A DNA stretch of 64,000 nt, taken from contig NZ_JAAGWY010000002.1 of NCBI RefSeq assembly GCF_010686705.1, positions 644,001-708,000 on the forward strand. The letters are read 5' to 3'. Source of the DNA: Leifsonia tongyongensis. GTDB taxonomy: Bacteria > Actinomycetota > Actinomycetes > Actinomycetales > Microbacteriaceae. A program made the translations under genes and the position numbers. The notes beneath the pieces are model-generated. The model was not told the origin of the DNA, searched no databases, and was given only the letters and a program-made list of their open reading frames with translations. This document shows positions 8,678 to 17,851 of this stretch, piece after piece. The number at the start of each line of letters is the position of its first letter. Positions within the stretch are counted from its first letter, which is position 1.

Positions 8678-9324
8678 GCCGTGAGGCCGGCGACCAGGTT
8701 GACGGTCGTCGCCAGGATCACCGTGCCGAAAACGTACGACAGCAGGGAGTGCCGAAGGATCGTCTTGCGAATGCGAACATCCGAGACGTTGGTGTCCGAC
8801 ACCTGGAAGGTCATGCCCAGGGTGAACGACAGATAGGCGAAGTCGCTGTACTGCGGGGTCGCCTTCTGGTTGAAGTCGATCGGCCGCGAGTCGTCGACGA
8901 AGTACAGCTGCGCGTAGCGGAGCATGAAGAGCGTGTGGATCAGAATCCACGAAAGGCTGACGCTGAGAACGGCGAGGAGGGCGAGGACTCCACGCTCGAA
9001 ACCGTGAAGCAGGTGCGCCTGGACCAGAATGAAGACGATGGCGACGACGCTCGCGACGCTCGCGACCAGCAGGAGCACGTCCGACAGGCCGCGGCCCGGG
9101 TCTTCGCGCAGCGCGTGAGCTTTGGTCGACGCCGGATCGTAGCCCCAGACAACCGCCCAGACCCAGACGATGTAGATGACGCAGGCTGCCGCCCACCCGG
9201 CGACAACTGCGTAGGTCCACTTGGTGCTCATTCCGACCAGCACAGCGACGATGATGCCGACGACGAACGCGATGGTCATCCGGAGCGTCGAGCGCCCACG
9301 CACCGGTTGTTCAACTGAAGTCAC
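8674..9324 (-). CDS. DUF1345 integral membrane protein
   Basis: 216 residues with about six hydrophobic helices (about 16-50 two helices, 80-105, 115-140, 160-180, 190-215). The motif RPIDFNQKATPQYSDFAYLS and GMTFQVSDTNV between helices 4 and 5 is typical of DUF1345. The function of the family is unknown. Start is GTG with no clear ribosome binding site. It is a single gene, divergent from the aminotransferase (130 bp apart) and convergent with folA. Confidence 0.88.
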   Translation of the reverse strand: MTSVEQPVRGRSTLRMTIAFVVGIIVAVLVGMSTKWTYAVVAGWAAACVIYIVWVWAVVWGYDPASTKAHALREDPGRGLSDVLLLVASVASVVAIVFILVQAHLLHGFERGVLALLAVLSVSLSWILIHTLFMLRYAQLYFVDDSRPIDFNQKATPQYSDFAYLSFTLGMTFQVSDTNVSDVRIRKTILRHSLLSYVFGTVILATTVNLVAGLTA

Positions 9325-9442
9325 GTGCTGATGGTCGCATAATCTTCCCGCGATTCCCGGGCGGCGCGCGTGCCGGACGAACAGTCCAGACGCTGACCCG
9401 ATCCCGGGCGGATCGAGGGAGGCGCTTGGGCCTCTGCGCGGC

Positions 9443-9448
9443 TACGAT
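9443..9448 (+). promoter_or_regulatory. Candidate -10 (TACGAT) for the aminotransferase gene
   Basis: TACGAT, 6 nt, then the GTG at 9455, without a Shine-Dalgarno sequence; consistent with a leaderless mRNA. Confidence 0.45.
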
Positions 9449-9454
9449 CAGAGC

Positions 9455-10759
9455 GTGACAGCAGCCAGTGCATCGACCGGAACCCCTCTGAACGAACGCA
9501 GCGTCGACGAGCTCCGCGCGCTTCACGCCGACTTCTCGGCGCAGTACGACGCCCTCGTGGCGCGAGGTCTCAAACTCGACCTGACGCGCGGCAAACCCTC
9601 CGCCGAGCAACTCGACCTCTCGGGCGGACTCCTCTCGCTGCCGGGGGAAGGTCAGTTCCGCGACCAGGCGGGAACCGACCTGCGTAATTACGGCGGCCCG
9701 CTCGGCCTGCCGGAGCTTCGGTCGATCTTCGCCGGCCCGCTGCGTGTTCCCGTGGCGCAGCTGCTCGCCCTCGGCAACTCGAGCCTCAACCTGATGCACG
9801 ACGTCATCGTCCAGGCACTCCTGCACGGTGTGCCCGACGGTGTGCGACCCTGGTCGCGCGAGGACACCGTCACCTTCCTTGCCCCGGTGCCCGGGTACGA
9901 CCGCCACTTCTCGATCTGCGAACGCTACGGCATCCGGATGATCGCGGTGCCGATGACGGAGGAAGGCCCCGACCCCGAGGTCGTCCGCAGCCTGCTCGCG
10001 ACCGACCCGACCATCAAAGGCATGTGGTGCGTGCCGGTCTATTCGAACCCGTCCGGCGTGGTCTACAGCGAGCGGATCGTCCGCGAACTCGTGTCGGCGC
10101 CCGCGGCGCCGGATTTCCGGCTCTTCTGGGACAACGCGTACGCCGTGCACCACCTCACGGATGCGCGACCGGAGCCGCTCGACGTGCTGGCGCTCGCCGC
10201 AGAGGCGGGTCACCCGAATCGGCCCCTCGTCTTCGCCTCGACGTCGAAGGTCACCTACCCCGGTTCGGGCGTCGCGTTCTTCGGCAGCTCCCCGGCCAAC
10301 ATCGACTGGATCGTCCGCAACATGTCGGTCCAGACCATCGGCCCCGACAAGATCAACCAGCTGCGCCACGTGCAGCTGCTGCGCGACGAGGCGGGGGTCG
10401 AGGCGCACATGGCACACCATCGCGCGATCCTCGAGCCGAAGTTCAACGCCGTCGACGCCATCTTCCGTGAGCGCCTCGCACCGTTCGGCGCCGGCAGCTG
10501 GACGGCGCCCGCGGGCGGCTACTTCGTCAGCCTCGACGTCGCGGACGGATGCGCGCGCCGGGCGGTCGCTCTGGCCGGCCAGGCAGGCATCGCAGTAACA
10601 CCGGCCGGGGCGACGTTCCCGTATGGAGACGACCCTCGGGACCGCAACATCCGGATCGCGCCGACGTTCCCGGCACTCGAGGAACTGGGCACGGCGCTGG
10701 GCGGTTTCAGCACGGCTGTACTGCTCGCCGAGACCGAGGCGCTGCTCGCCGGCCGCTGA
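9455..10759 (+). CDS. PLP-dependent aminotransferase, aspartate aminotransferase type Ic family
   Basis: 434 residues, class I/II fold. The sequence resembles the actinobacterial group that includes the Corynebacterium glutamicum aspartate aminotransferase, so the likely role is transfer of the aspartate amino group to 2-oxoglutarate; this is inferred from family likeness. Seen: DLTRGKPSAEQLDLS near the N-terminus, YGGPLGLPELRSIFA, a substrate-binding VPVYSNPSG, the FWDNAYAVHHL segment (PLP-contacting Asp and Tyr), and the PLP lysine in FASTSKVTYPGSGVAFF. It appears monocistronic, with a convergent cyclase gene 14 bp downstream. Confidence 0.88.
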   Translation: MTAASASTGTPLNERSVDELRALHADFSAQYDALVARGLKLDLTRGKPSAEQLDLSGGLLSLPGEGQFRDQAGTDLRNYGGPLGLPELRSIFAGPLRVPVAQLLALGNSSLNLMHDVIVQALLHGVPDGVRPWSREDTVTFLAPVPGYDRHFSICERYGIRMIAVPMTEEGPDPEVVRSLLATDPTIKGMWCVPVYSNPSGVVYSERIVRELVSAPAAPDFRLFWDNAYAVHHLTDARPEPLDVLALAAEAGHPNRPLVFASTSKVTYPGSGVAFFGSSPANIDWIVRNMSVQTIGPDKINQLRHVQLLRDEAGVEAHMAHHRAILEPKFNAVDAIFRERLAPFGAGSWTAPAGGYFVSLDVADGCARRAVALAGQAGIAVTPAGATFPYGDDPRDRNIRIAPTFPALEELGTALGGFSTAVLLAETEALLAGR

Positions 10760-10773
10760 CCCACCGCGGTGTC

Positions 10774-11442
10774 CTAGCGCCGCACGCGCATGGCCACGGC
10801 GCGCACCGGGGCGCCGTCGGCCGCCTCGAAGGCGAGCGGGAACATGCAGATGAACGGATCGTCGAAGTCGACCGCCGCCAGATTGGTGAGGTTCTCGCCG
10901 ATGATGCCGCCGACTTCGGCGATCAGGTGGTGCACCGGGAATCCCTCGCCCGGATGATCAGTGTCAGGCGTCTCGTCGATGCTGGTCGCGTCGATCCCGA
11001 AGGTCCGCACGCCGGCGTCGAGCATGCGACGGCAGGCATCGGCCTCGAGGAACGGATTGTCGAAATACTCCGGCGATCCAAAGAGCTCACTCCACCCGGT
11101 CTTCAGGAGAACGATCGCACCGGGGCCGAGTAGGTGCGCGACCGGCTCGACGTGGTCCCACGTGATCCGGCCACGTGGTCCCAGTTCGGTCGCCTCGACG
11201 ATCACGCCGGTGCCGACGAACCGCTCGAGCGGCACCTCGTCGATCCGCATGCCGTATTCGAGGAAGTGGTACGGAGCGTCGACATGCGTACCGGTCTGCG
11301 ACCCCAGGTGCACGCTCAGCAGGTTGAAGCCGTCACGGTCGATGGTGGCGTGAGCGGCAAACTCCACCGCGGGATCTCCCGGGTAGACCTGCGTCGCAGG
11401 GCCGACGACGACCGAGAGATCGATCATCTCGTCTATCTTCAT
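10774..11442 (-). CDS. Cyclase family protein (kynurenine formamidase-like metal hydrolase)
   Basis: 223 residues starting at MKIDEMIDLS. The cyclase/KynB-family signature HxGTHxDAPxH appears as GSQTGTHVDAPYHF (about 55-68), which supplies metal-binding His and Asp; PFICMFPLAF near the C-terminus also fits the family. Members hydrolyse formylkynurenine or related amides; without other tryptophan-catabolism genes nearby the substrate is open. The frame continues upstream for about 106 codons, but that extension would run into the divergent gene at 11519 and shows no family likeness, so this ATG is preferred. Confidence 0.88.
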   Translation of the reverse strand: MKIDEMIDLSVVVGPATQVYPGDPAVEFAAHATIDRDGFNLLSVHLGSQTGTHVDAPYHFLEYGMRIDEVPLERFVGTGVIVEATELGPRGRITWDHVEPVAHLLGPGAIVLLKTGWSELFGSPEYFDNPFLEADACRRMLDAGVRTFGIDATSIDETPDTDHPGEGFPVHHLIAEVGGIIGENLTNLAAVDFDDPFICMFPLAFEAADGAPVRAVAMRVRR

Positions 11443-11518
11443 AGTCAAGAACTGTTTCACTGTTGGCAAGTCGCGCGCTACGCCCCGTAGCGACCAGCGC
11501 TCCGGAGGAGGGCAGCGG

Positions 11519-12163
11519 ATGATCGACTGGCTCCTGGTCTCGAACCTCGCCACCGCACTCGGGACGACCCTCCTCGCCGTAGCGACCTTCCTGGCCACGC
11601 GTTCGGCCAACCGGTCGGCCCGGAGCGCAGAGCGCGCGCTCCTGGAGGGCCTCCGCCCCATCCTGCTCCCCTCCAATTGGAGCGACCCCGTCCAGAAAGT
11701 GCGGTACCTCGAGGGAAAGTGGGTGACCGTCCACGGCGGACGGGCCGCAGTCGAGATCACTGCCGAAGCCGTTTATGCCGTGCTGTCACTGCGGAACGTC
11801 GGGAGCGGTCTCGCCGTGCTGCACGGGTGGAGCATCCCGGACGACCCACGAGCGGAGCACGCCGACCCGTCGGAGTTCTACCGGCTGACCCGCGACATCT
11901 ACGTGCCGACGACAGACCCCGGCTTCTGCCAGATCGCGATCCGCGACCCGGAGTCGGAATACTCGAAGCGCATCCGGAGGCACCTGGCAACCGAGGATTC
12001 GTTCGTCGTCGATGTGCTCTACAGCGACGCCGAAGGCAGCCAGCGGGTGATCTCGCGCTTCTTCATCTCGAGGGGGCCGGCCGAGCACGCCGACGAGGGT
12101 GAGGAGTACGCCGTCACGGTCTCGCGGCACTGGAACCTCGACCTTCCAGCCCCGCGCACCTGA
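11519..12163 (+). CDS. Hypothetical membrane-anchored protein
   Basis: 214 residues, not recognised. One N-terminal membrane helix (about 4-28, WLLVSNLATALGTTLLAVAT) is followed by a basic RSANRSARSAERA segment and a soluble domain of about 180 residues rich in beta-type sequence, ending with RFFISRGP and HWNLDLP. A strong GGAGGAG lies 8-15 nt before the ATG. It looks like the actinobacterial type of anchored hypothetical proteins with an intracellular beta domain, but no function can be assigned. It is divergent from the cyclase and lies 89 bp before the phosphodiesterase gene. Confidence 0.75.
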   Translation: MIDWLLVSNLATALGTTLLAVATFLATRSANRSARSAERALLEGLRPILLPSNWSDPVQKVRYLEGKWVTVHGGRAAVEITAEAVYAVLSLRNVGSGLAVLHGWSIPDDPRAEHADPSEFYRLTRDIYVPTTDPGFCQIAIRDPESEYSKRIRRHLATEDSFVVDVLYSDAEGSQRVISRFFISRGPAEHADEGEEYAVTVSRHWNLDLPAPRT

Positions 12164-12252
12164 CCCGACCAGAGCGCTCGCGTGTCGCAGCCTTTTCCAA
12201 CGCGCCGCGCTTTGTCCACCTCGCGTTCAGTTTGTGCTGGTGGGATTGACGT

Positions 12253-13233
12253 ATGAGCACGCCGGCGCTGGCAGCACGGATCGCGGAATATCCCCGACCG
12301 AGCCATTTCCTGGTCCACCTGAGCGACACCCACCTGGTCACCGGCGACGGTCTCCTCTATGACGCCGTGGACGCCGACGCCCACCTGCGCCGGATCTTCG
12401 ACGAGTTCGAGCAGGCCGGCGCGCGACCGGAGGCGGTCGTGTTCACCGGCGACCTGGCCGACAAAGGCGACCCCGCTGCGTACGCCAAGCTCAGGTCGAT
12501 CGTCGAGCCCGTCACGGACCGGCTGGGCGCTCAGCTCATCTGGGTGATGGGCAACCACGACAATCGCGCCGCGTTCCGCTCCGAACTGCTCGACCTCGCA
12601 CCGTCGATGGCGACCATCGACCGGGTGTACGACGTGAACGGCCTGCGGGTGATCTCCCTCGATTCGACGGTGCCCGGTGAGCACTACGGCGAGGTCACCA
12701 GCAGCCAGCTCGACTGGCTCGCCGAGGAGCTGGCGATCCCGGCGCCCCACGGCACGATCCTCGCGATGCACCACCCGCCCGTTCCCAGCGTGCTCGACCT
12801 CGCCGTCTCGGTGGAACTGCGCGACCAGGCCTCGCTGGCCGAAGTGCTGGAGGGGTCGGATGTGCGCAGCATCATCGCGGGCCACCTCCACTATTCGACG
12901 AATGCGACTTTCGCGGGCATCCCGGTGTCCGTCGCATCCGCCACCTGTTACACCCAGGATCTGAATGTGCCGGTCGGGGGCACGCGCGGACGAGACGGTG
13001 CCCAGGCGTTCAACCTCGTGCACGTCTACGGCTCGACCGTGCTCCACTCCGTCGTTCCTGTCGGACAGTTCCCGACGGTGTCGTATGTCACGCCTGAGGA
13101 GTCGGCCGAACTGCTGCACCGGTCGAACATCTCGATTCCGCCGGCGATCCCGGCCGTTCCGGTGTCCACGCGGGCCGCTTCGGCTGCGAGCGAACCTCCG
13201 ACCACACCGATCGCCATTCTCGCCGGGGTCTGA
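12253..13233 (+). CDS. Calcineurin-like metallophosphoesterase (CpdA-like phosphodiesterase)
   Basis: 326 residues. The five metallophosphoesterase blocks are all present: HLSDTHL (about 24), [10 protein letters not shown] (about 63), GNHDNR (about 100), MHHPPVPS (about 173) and AGHLHYS (about 213). Related proteins hydrolyse 3',5'-cAMP or phosphodiesters with a two-metal centre; cAMP is the likeliest substrate by similarity to CpdA/Rv0805, not proven here. A flavoprotein with a cyclic-nucleotide-binding domain is encoded about 2 kb away, so a local cAMP link is possible. Confidence 0.92.
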   Translation: MSTPALAARIAEYPRPSHFLVHLSDTHLVTGDGLLYDAVDADAHLRRIFDEFEQAGARPEAVVFTGDLADKGDPAAYAKLRSIVEPVTDRLGAQLIWVMGNHDNRAAFRSELLDLAPSMATIDRVYDVNGLRVISLDSTVPGEHYGEVTSSQLDWLAEELAIPAPHGTILAMHHPPVPSVLDLAVSVELRDQASLAEVLEGSDVRSIIAGHLHYSTNATFAGIPVSVASATCYTQDLNVPVGGTRGRDGAQAFNLVHVYGSTVLHSVVPVGQFPTVSYVTPEESAELLHRSNISIPPAIPAVPVSTRAASAASEPPTTPIAILAGV

Positions 13234-13242
13234 AGCCTCGCC

Positions 13243-14898
13243 TCAGTCGCCTTCCTTCTCCCACGGGGCGCCTTCCTTCTCCCACGGGGCGCCTTCCTTC
13301 TCCCACGGGGCCGCGATCGGGAAGTACTTCTCGAGGAAGTCGAGCACGAGCGTCGCCCGTTCGGCGGCCGACACTTCCGGGAAGCTGCCGTCGTTGAGGC
13401 AGAAGAAGTCGTACGAGCGCTCTTTGAGCATCCCGGGCAGCGCGGCGAGTTGTGCGCGCGCCGTCGTGTCGACATAGCGCACGCGAGCCCTCTCCTGCTG
13501 GACGGCGCGGCCCGTGATGAGCGCGTAGTAGTGATACAGCGAGTTCGTCACGGAGATGTCGGTGGCTGCGCGGAACGCACTGTGCTGGGTGCGGGCGAAG
13601 TCGTCGGCGAACTCGCGCTCGAGTTCGAGCAGGATGCTCTTCCGCAGCGGAGTGGCCGCATGTTCGAGGTGCCGGGTGATGACCACGCCGAAGCGATCCC
13701 ACAACAGCTGGCGGTTGACACGGGCGGCGTTCTCGAATCCGCTGCGCGCGGGGTCGCTTTCGCCCAGCCCGATGCGCGTCGTCGCCTCGATGAACTTCGT
13801 GACGCCACCGGGCGAGAAGAACATGCCCGGCTGCACGGGCCTTCCGAAGAACATGTCGTCGTTCGAGTACAGGAAATGCTCGCTCAGGCCCGGGATGTGC
13901 TGGAGCTGGCTTTCGACGGCCTGCGAATTGTGGGTGGGAAGGGCACCAGGGTCGCTGAAGAACTCCTCACTCGGCATGACCACGACCGACGGATGCTCCG
14001 CCAGCCACGACGGACGAGGCGAGTCCGTCACGATGAAGATGCGCCGCACCCACGGGGCGAACAGGTACACGGAGCGGAGGGCGTACTTCAGCTCGTCGAT
14101 CTGGCGGTAGCGGGCCTCGGAGTCGTCGCCCTCCCCCACCACGTAGCTCTTCATCCTTTTCGCGCGCTGACGCTGGAATTCGACATCGGTGCCGTCGACC
14201 CACGAGAAGACGATGTCGATGTCGAACCGCACATCCGAGGCGTGCGGGTCGAACATCCCCCGGAACGTCTGCCAGGTGCGCCCGTAGAGCTCGACCGTTG
14301 TGCGAATCGCTTCGGAGCGGGGCAGCAAGCGCCTCGTCAGCGAATTCTCGACCGGACAGTCGATGACGTCCTCGCCGAACCGCCAGAGCTGCAGTTCGAC
14401 TCCGGTCGATGCGCCGTAGCTGAGCCCTCCGACCGGGGCGATGCGCGGGCGGTACAGGCGGAAGATGCGAGCCTTGCGTTTCGGCGACAGCGCGCCGTCG
14501 GCGAGCAGTACGGGCCGGGCCTTCGCGTCGATCGTCTTCGAATAGAGCGGTTCGTCTGCGCAGGCCGAGGCAAGCGCCGATTCGACGCGGCCCTTCAGGG
14601 ACTGGTCGATTGCGATGACAGGGCGCTCGTCGTTGCCACGAACCATCAGGAAGTCGATTCCCGCCTCGGTCAGGACATCACCGATGAACAGGAGGTCGGT
14701 GACGAGCGCCTGGCTCGGCGTGAGGTGGTCGTTGACGAGTCGCGCGACACCCTTCCGGACGACGACATCGGGCCGCTTGTGCGTGTTCGGCCAGGAGCGG
14801 GGCGTCGCACCGTCACCGCCGCTCGGACCGAATTCGCCATCCGGCTCGGTCGCCGGCTCCAGGGCCAGGTTGTGAGTCGCCGCGCTGCCAGTGGTCAT
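13243..14898 (-). CDS. Stealth family glycan phosphotransferase with a 7-residue C-terminal repeat
   Basis: 551 residues. The Stealth (capsule hexose-1-phosphate transferase) blocks are visible: CR1 as FDIDIVFSWVDGTD (about 223), CR2 as DELKYALRSVYLFAPWVRR followed by IFIVTDS, CR3 as the SNDDMFFG region (about 347), and a C-terminal NDGSFPE/LEKYFP segment. Such enzymes move sugar-1-phosphate onto surface polysaccharide or glycolipid. The extreme C-terminus is three copies of GAPWEKE encoded by near-perfect 21-bp repeats. The frame is open far upstream, but homology starts after this ATG, which follows GGGGAAC. Confidence 0.9.
   Translation of the reverse strand: MTTGSAATHNLALEPATEPDGEFGPSGGDGATPRSWPNTHKRPDVVVRKGVARLVNDHLTPSQALVTDLLFIGDVLTEAGIDFLMVRGNDERPVIAIDQSLKGRVESALASACADEPLYSKTIDAKARPVLLADGALSPKRKARIFRLYRPRIAPVGGLSYGASTGVELQLWRFGEDVIDCPVENSLTRRLLPRSEAIRTTVELYGRTWQTFRGMFDPHASDVRFDIDIVFSWVDGTDVEFQRQRAKRMKSYVVGEGDDSEARYRQIDELKYALRSVYLFAPWVRRIFIVTDSPRPSWLAEHPSVVVMPSEEFFSDPGALPTHNSQAVESQLQHIPGLSEHFLYSNDDMFFGRPVQPGMFFSPGGVTKFIEATTRIGLGESDPARSGFENAARVNRQLLWDRFGVVITRHLEHAATPLRKSILLELEREFADDFARTQHSAFRAATDISVTNSLYHYYALITGRAVQQERARVRYVDTTARAQLAALPGMLKERSYDFFCLNDGSFPEVSAAERATLVLDFLEKYFPIAAPWEKEGAPWEKEGAPWEKEGD
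13251..13313 (-). repeat. Three 21-bp tandem repeats inside the Stealth gene
   Basis: The plus-strand unit begins ccttccttctcccacggggc and occurs three times in tandem, encoding GAPWEKE on the minus strand. Copies are near identical, so the copy number can change by slippage without shifting the frame. Confidence 0.85.
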
Positions 14899-15011
14899 GT
14901 TCCCCGATCGTCGTTCATCGCTGCAGCCGGCCGGAGTCGCCCGTGGATTCGCCGCGACATCCGCGACCGGACTTCGTGATCTTACACCGGCGGATCGAGA
15001 GGCCCGGCCGG

Positions 15012-16769
15012 TCAGACGGAGAGCGCGATCGCCCGGTGAACGGATGAGACGGCGCTTGCCCCTTCGCCCACCGCGGCCGCCACCCGTTTCATCGACCCGA
15101 GGCGCACGTCGCCTGCCGCGAAGATGCGGGGTGCGGACGTCTCGAACGGGAGCGGGCCGCGTCCCTGTGCGCCACGTCGTTCGGCGAAGGCGGCCGCGTC
15201 CAGGTTCGCATCGGTGAGGACGAAGCCATGATCGTCGAGATCGACGCCGTCCAGCCAGGACGTCGCCGGCGTCGCGCCGATGAAGCAGAAGATCGCACCG
15301 CACGCCTGACGTACGACCTCGCCCGACGAGCTGTTCGTGATCGTTACCGCCTCGACGTATGCGTCGCCGTGGATCTCGCTGACCTGCGTCGACGTGCGCA
15401 CACGGATGAGCCTGCTTGCGTTCAGCCGGTCGGCCAGGTAACTGGACATGCCGGCTCCGAGGTCGCTCCCCCGGATCAGCAGGTCGACCTGGCAGCTGTT
15501 GCCCGCGAGGAACAGGGCTGCCTGCGCCGCCGAGTTGGCGCCCCCGACCACGGTCACGGGCATCCCGGCACACGCGGTCGCTTCGAGTTTCGTGGCCGCG
15601 TAGTAGATGCCGGCGCCCTCGAACTGCTTCCAGTTGGGCAGCGCCAGCCCGCGATAGCGTGCCCCGGTTGCGACGATGACGGCTCGCGCCTCGATGGTCG
15701 TGCCGTCTGCGACCTGGATGCTGACCGCATCCGCCGCCTGGTCGAGCCCGATGACTTCGCACGGCGCATACATGCTCGCGCCGAACTTGAGCGCCTGCAC
15801 CGCGGCCAGACTCGTCAGCTCGCCCCCGCTGAGGCCGTTCGGAAAGCCGAGGTAGTTCTCGATCCGCGAGCTGGCGGCAGCCTGCCCGCCGGGACCGAGC
15901 GCGTCGACAAGCACGGTGTGAAGCCCCTCCGAGGCGCCGTAGACCGCAGCGGCGAGCCCCGCGGGACCGCCCCCGATGATCACGAGATCGGCCTGCTTGT
16001 CGCTCCTCCGATAGGCCAGCCCGAGCCGTTCGGCGAGCAGCGCCGGCGTCGCGTTCCTGACCTCGCCGCCCGGTACGAACACCACCGGGAGTTCTTCGCG
16101 CGTCACGTTCGTCGCCGTCATGAGGGCCACTCCCGCGACCGACTCGGCGTCGAACCAGAGATGCGGCACATCGAGCCGCTCCGCGTACGTCCGCAGGGCC
16201 ATCGACGTCGCCGATGTCGGACTGCCCAGAATCTCCAGGTGGTGGGAGGCGATCGTCCGGATCAGCCCGCGCCGCGCCTGGAAGGCGGTGAGGATGATCG
16301 ACGAGAGTTCGCTCTCCTCGGCCATCAGGCGCCGGAACCGGTCGGGCGGGATGCGATGGATCACGGCGTCCTCGGAAACCCGCGCGGTCAGGTAGGAGAA
16401 CTGTCCGGTGAGCATATTGAGCTCGCCGAGGAACCGCCCCGCATGGTGACGCGTGATCAGGACCTCGGGAGACTCGGCCGTCGCTTCCGAGATGATGTCG
16501 ATCGCTCCACTGTCGACGAGTACCAGGTCGGTGATCGGCTCGCCGACCTGGTACACCAGTTCGCCGGCCGAGACGCGGTGCACATCGCCGTATGAGCGGA
16601 GGGTGGCGAGCTGCTCCTCGGTGAGGATCGGATAGCTCGGCGAACCGTCGGCCACTGCTCCGTCCTGCGCGGCGGCGCCCGCCGTGTCGATGTTCGTGCG
16701 TCCGCCCTTGTCGGACGATTTCGCCTGCCTGCGGCGAGCCATCTCAGAGGTCGTTTCTCGGGTCGACAT
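15012..16769 (-). CDS. FAD-dependent oxidoreductase: cyclic-nucleotide-binding domain fused to a thioredoxin-reductase-like domain
   Basis: About 585 residues. An N-terminal cNMP-binding domain (about 50-165; VYQVGEPITDLVLVDSGAI, GRFLGELNMLTGQ) is followed by a short thioredoxin-like linker region (about 175-255) and a two-dinucleotide-domain flavoprotein (about 265-585; VIIGGGPAGLAAAVYGASEG, VIVATGARYR, VTVVGGANSAAQAALFLAG, IFAAGDVRLGS). The redox CxxC of true thioredoxin reductase is missing: the spot reads ATKLEATACAG with a single Cys. The partner and reaction are therefore unknown. Two in-frame ATGs are possible (16769 and 16742), and a 9-codon out-of-frame ORF precedes the second one. 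Confidence 0.85.
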   Translation of the reverse strand: MSTRETTSEMARRRQAKSSDKGGRTNIDTAGAAAQDGAVADGSPSYPILTEEQLATLRSYGDVHRVSAGELVYQVGEPITDLVLVDSGAIDIISEATAESPEVLITRHHAGRFLGELNMLTGQFSYLTARVSEDAVIHRIPPDRFRRLMAEESELSSIILTAFQARRGLIRTIASHHLEILGSPTSATSMALRTYAERLDVPHLWFDAESVAGVALMTATNVTREELPVVFVPGGEVRNATPALLAERLGLAYRRSDKQADLVIIGGGPAGLAAAVYGASEGLHTVLVDALGPGGQAAASSRIENYLGFPNGLSGGELTSLAAVQALKFGASMYAPCEVIGLDQAADAVSIQVADGTTIEARAVIVATGARYRGLALPNWKQFEGAGIYYAATKLEATACAGMPVTVVGGANSAAQAALFLAGNSCQVDLLIRGSDLGAGMSSYLADRLNASRLIRVRTSTQVSEIHGDAYVEAVTITNSSSGEVVRQACGAIFCFIGATPATSWLDGVDLDDHGFVLTDANLDAAAFAERRGAQGRGPLPFETSAPRIFAAGDVRLGSMKRVAAAVGEGASAVSSVHRAIALSV

Positions 16770-16780
16770 CCATGGCCGAC

Positions 16781-16786
16781 ACCATA
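16781..16786 (-). promoter_or_regulatory. Candidate -10 (TATGGT) with a 9-codon upstream ORF
   Basis: Minus-strand TATGGT is followed 7 nt later by an ATG at 16773 that opens a 9-codon frame (MDVDPRNDL) whose TGA ends at 16744, one base before the ATG at 16742 of the flavoprotein gene. Leaderless translation of the mini-ORF followed by re-initiation is a possible mode of expression. Confidence 0.3.
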
Positions 16787-16827
16787 CGCTCCTGCGTGCG
16801 CCCGTGTCTCCTCTCCGCTTTCGCGGA

Positions 16828-17844
16828 TCAGGTGGCCCGGGCGAGGTAGCGGTCCTCGGCCGCGTAGTCGGTCCACCGGGCGACGTGTGGGTCGGATGCG
16901 CCCGGCCGGTGCCGCTCCGAGGCGAGGAGCCACTCGAGCTCGGCGCCGATGGTCTCCGCGTAGGTCCCGACGGGACGGTAGCCGAGTTCGACGGACGCGC
17001 GCGTGTCGAGAACGATCGGCGGGACGAAATCCCACGGATGCGCGCCGAGCGCAGGGTCCGCGTCGTCAGGGAGAAGGATCTCCTCCCAGTCGTGACCGAG
17101 ATGGCGGCCGACGGTGCGGGCGATGTCGAGGCCGGTCGGTGCATCCGGGTCGGCGCTGTTCAGGATCCGCGAACCCGGATGCGCCGCAACGGTCTCGACG
17201 AGTGCGGCCGTGTTCACCGCGGCCGTGGTGTGATCGCCTCCGCGGCCGCCATGCGCCAGCAGCACGGCGGGTCTGCCGTCGAGCACGCGTTTGACGAACA
17301 TCCACTCGCGCGGGTTAGCGGCGCCGGCACCGTGGACTTTCGACGCGCGGATCACCGTCACCGGCCATCCGCTCTGCAGGAGCACCTGCTCGGCCGCGAC
17401 CTTGTTCGCGCCATAGCCCTCGCGAGAGTCGTATTCACCGTTGCCCGGGGGCATGGTCGGGTTGTCCTCGCCGACCGGTCCGTCGAACTGCGCAGCGATA
17501 TCCGAGTTCACGTGGTTGCCGTGCCTGTCGACGTACACCGCCTTGCTCGACAGCATCGCCGTCGAGCGGATGGCTCCCAGCTGCGGCAGCAGCATCCGCG
17601 CATCGGCCCCCGTGTAGCAGACCGCGTCGACGAGGAGGTCGGCGCCGCCTCCGATGACGCGGGCCAGGTCGTTCGCTTCGCGACGTTCCGAACGGTGAAA
17701 GCGCACGCCGGCCTGGGCGAGCTCGGCCGGGAAGTGCGACGGGTCCCGTCCTGTCACGTCGACGTTCCAGCCGGCGGCCGTGAGACGGAGGGCGATCGCT
17801 CGTCCCAGAACCCCGTTGCCGCCCAGGATGATCGCGCGATTCAC
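16828..17844 (-). CDS. NAD-dependent epimerase/dehydratase family protein
   Basis: 338 residues, extended SDR fold. Seen: the N-terminal dinucleotide motif ILGGNGVLGRAIA (GxxGxxG type), SSKAVYVD as the Ser-containing strand, and YGANK as the YxxxK catalytic pair (about 150). Proteins of this type act on nucleotide sugars or other metabolites; the substrate cannot be told. Starts with GTG at 17844, only 23 bp from the divergent SRPBCC gene. Both starts are placed 6-7 nt from a -10 hexamer within one palindrome, so expression of the two is probably linked. Confidence 0.85.
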   Translation of the reverse strand: MNRAIILGGNGVLGRAIALRLTAAGWNVDVTGRDPSHFPAELAQAGVRFHRSERREANDLARVIGGGADLLVDAVCYTGADARMLLPQLGAIRSTAMLSSKAVYVDRHGNHVNSDIAAQFDGPVGEDNPTMPPGNGEYDSREGYGANKVAAEQVLLQSGWPVTVIRASKVHGAGAANPREWMFVKRVLDGRPAVLLAHGGRGGDHTTAAVNTAALVETVAAHPGSRILNSADPDAPTGLDIARTVGRHLGHDWEEILLPDDADPALGAHPWDFVPPIVLDTRASVELGYRPVGTYAETIGAELEWLLASERHRPGASDPHVARWTDYAAEDRYLARAT

Positions 17845-17851
17845 CCGAGTA

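Noticed and set aside
13450-14979. 509-codon plus-strand frame over the Stealth gene
   Set aside because: Antisense shadow; composition is Arg/Val/Asp-rich without domains.
14899-15762. Upstream extension of the Stealth gene frame to 15762
   Set aside because: It overlaps the flavoprotein gene, is Arg/Gly-rich and has no family likeness; the ATG at 14898 fits homology.
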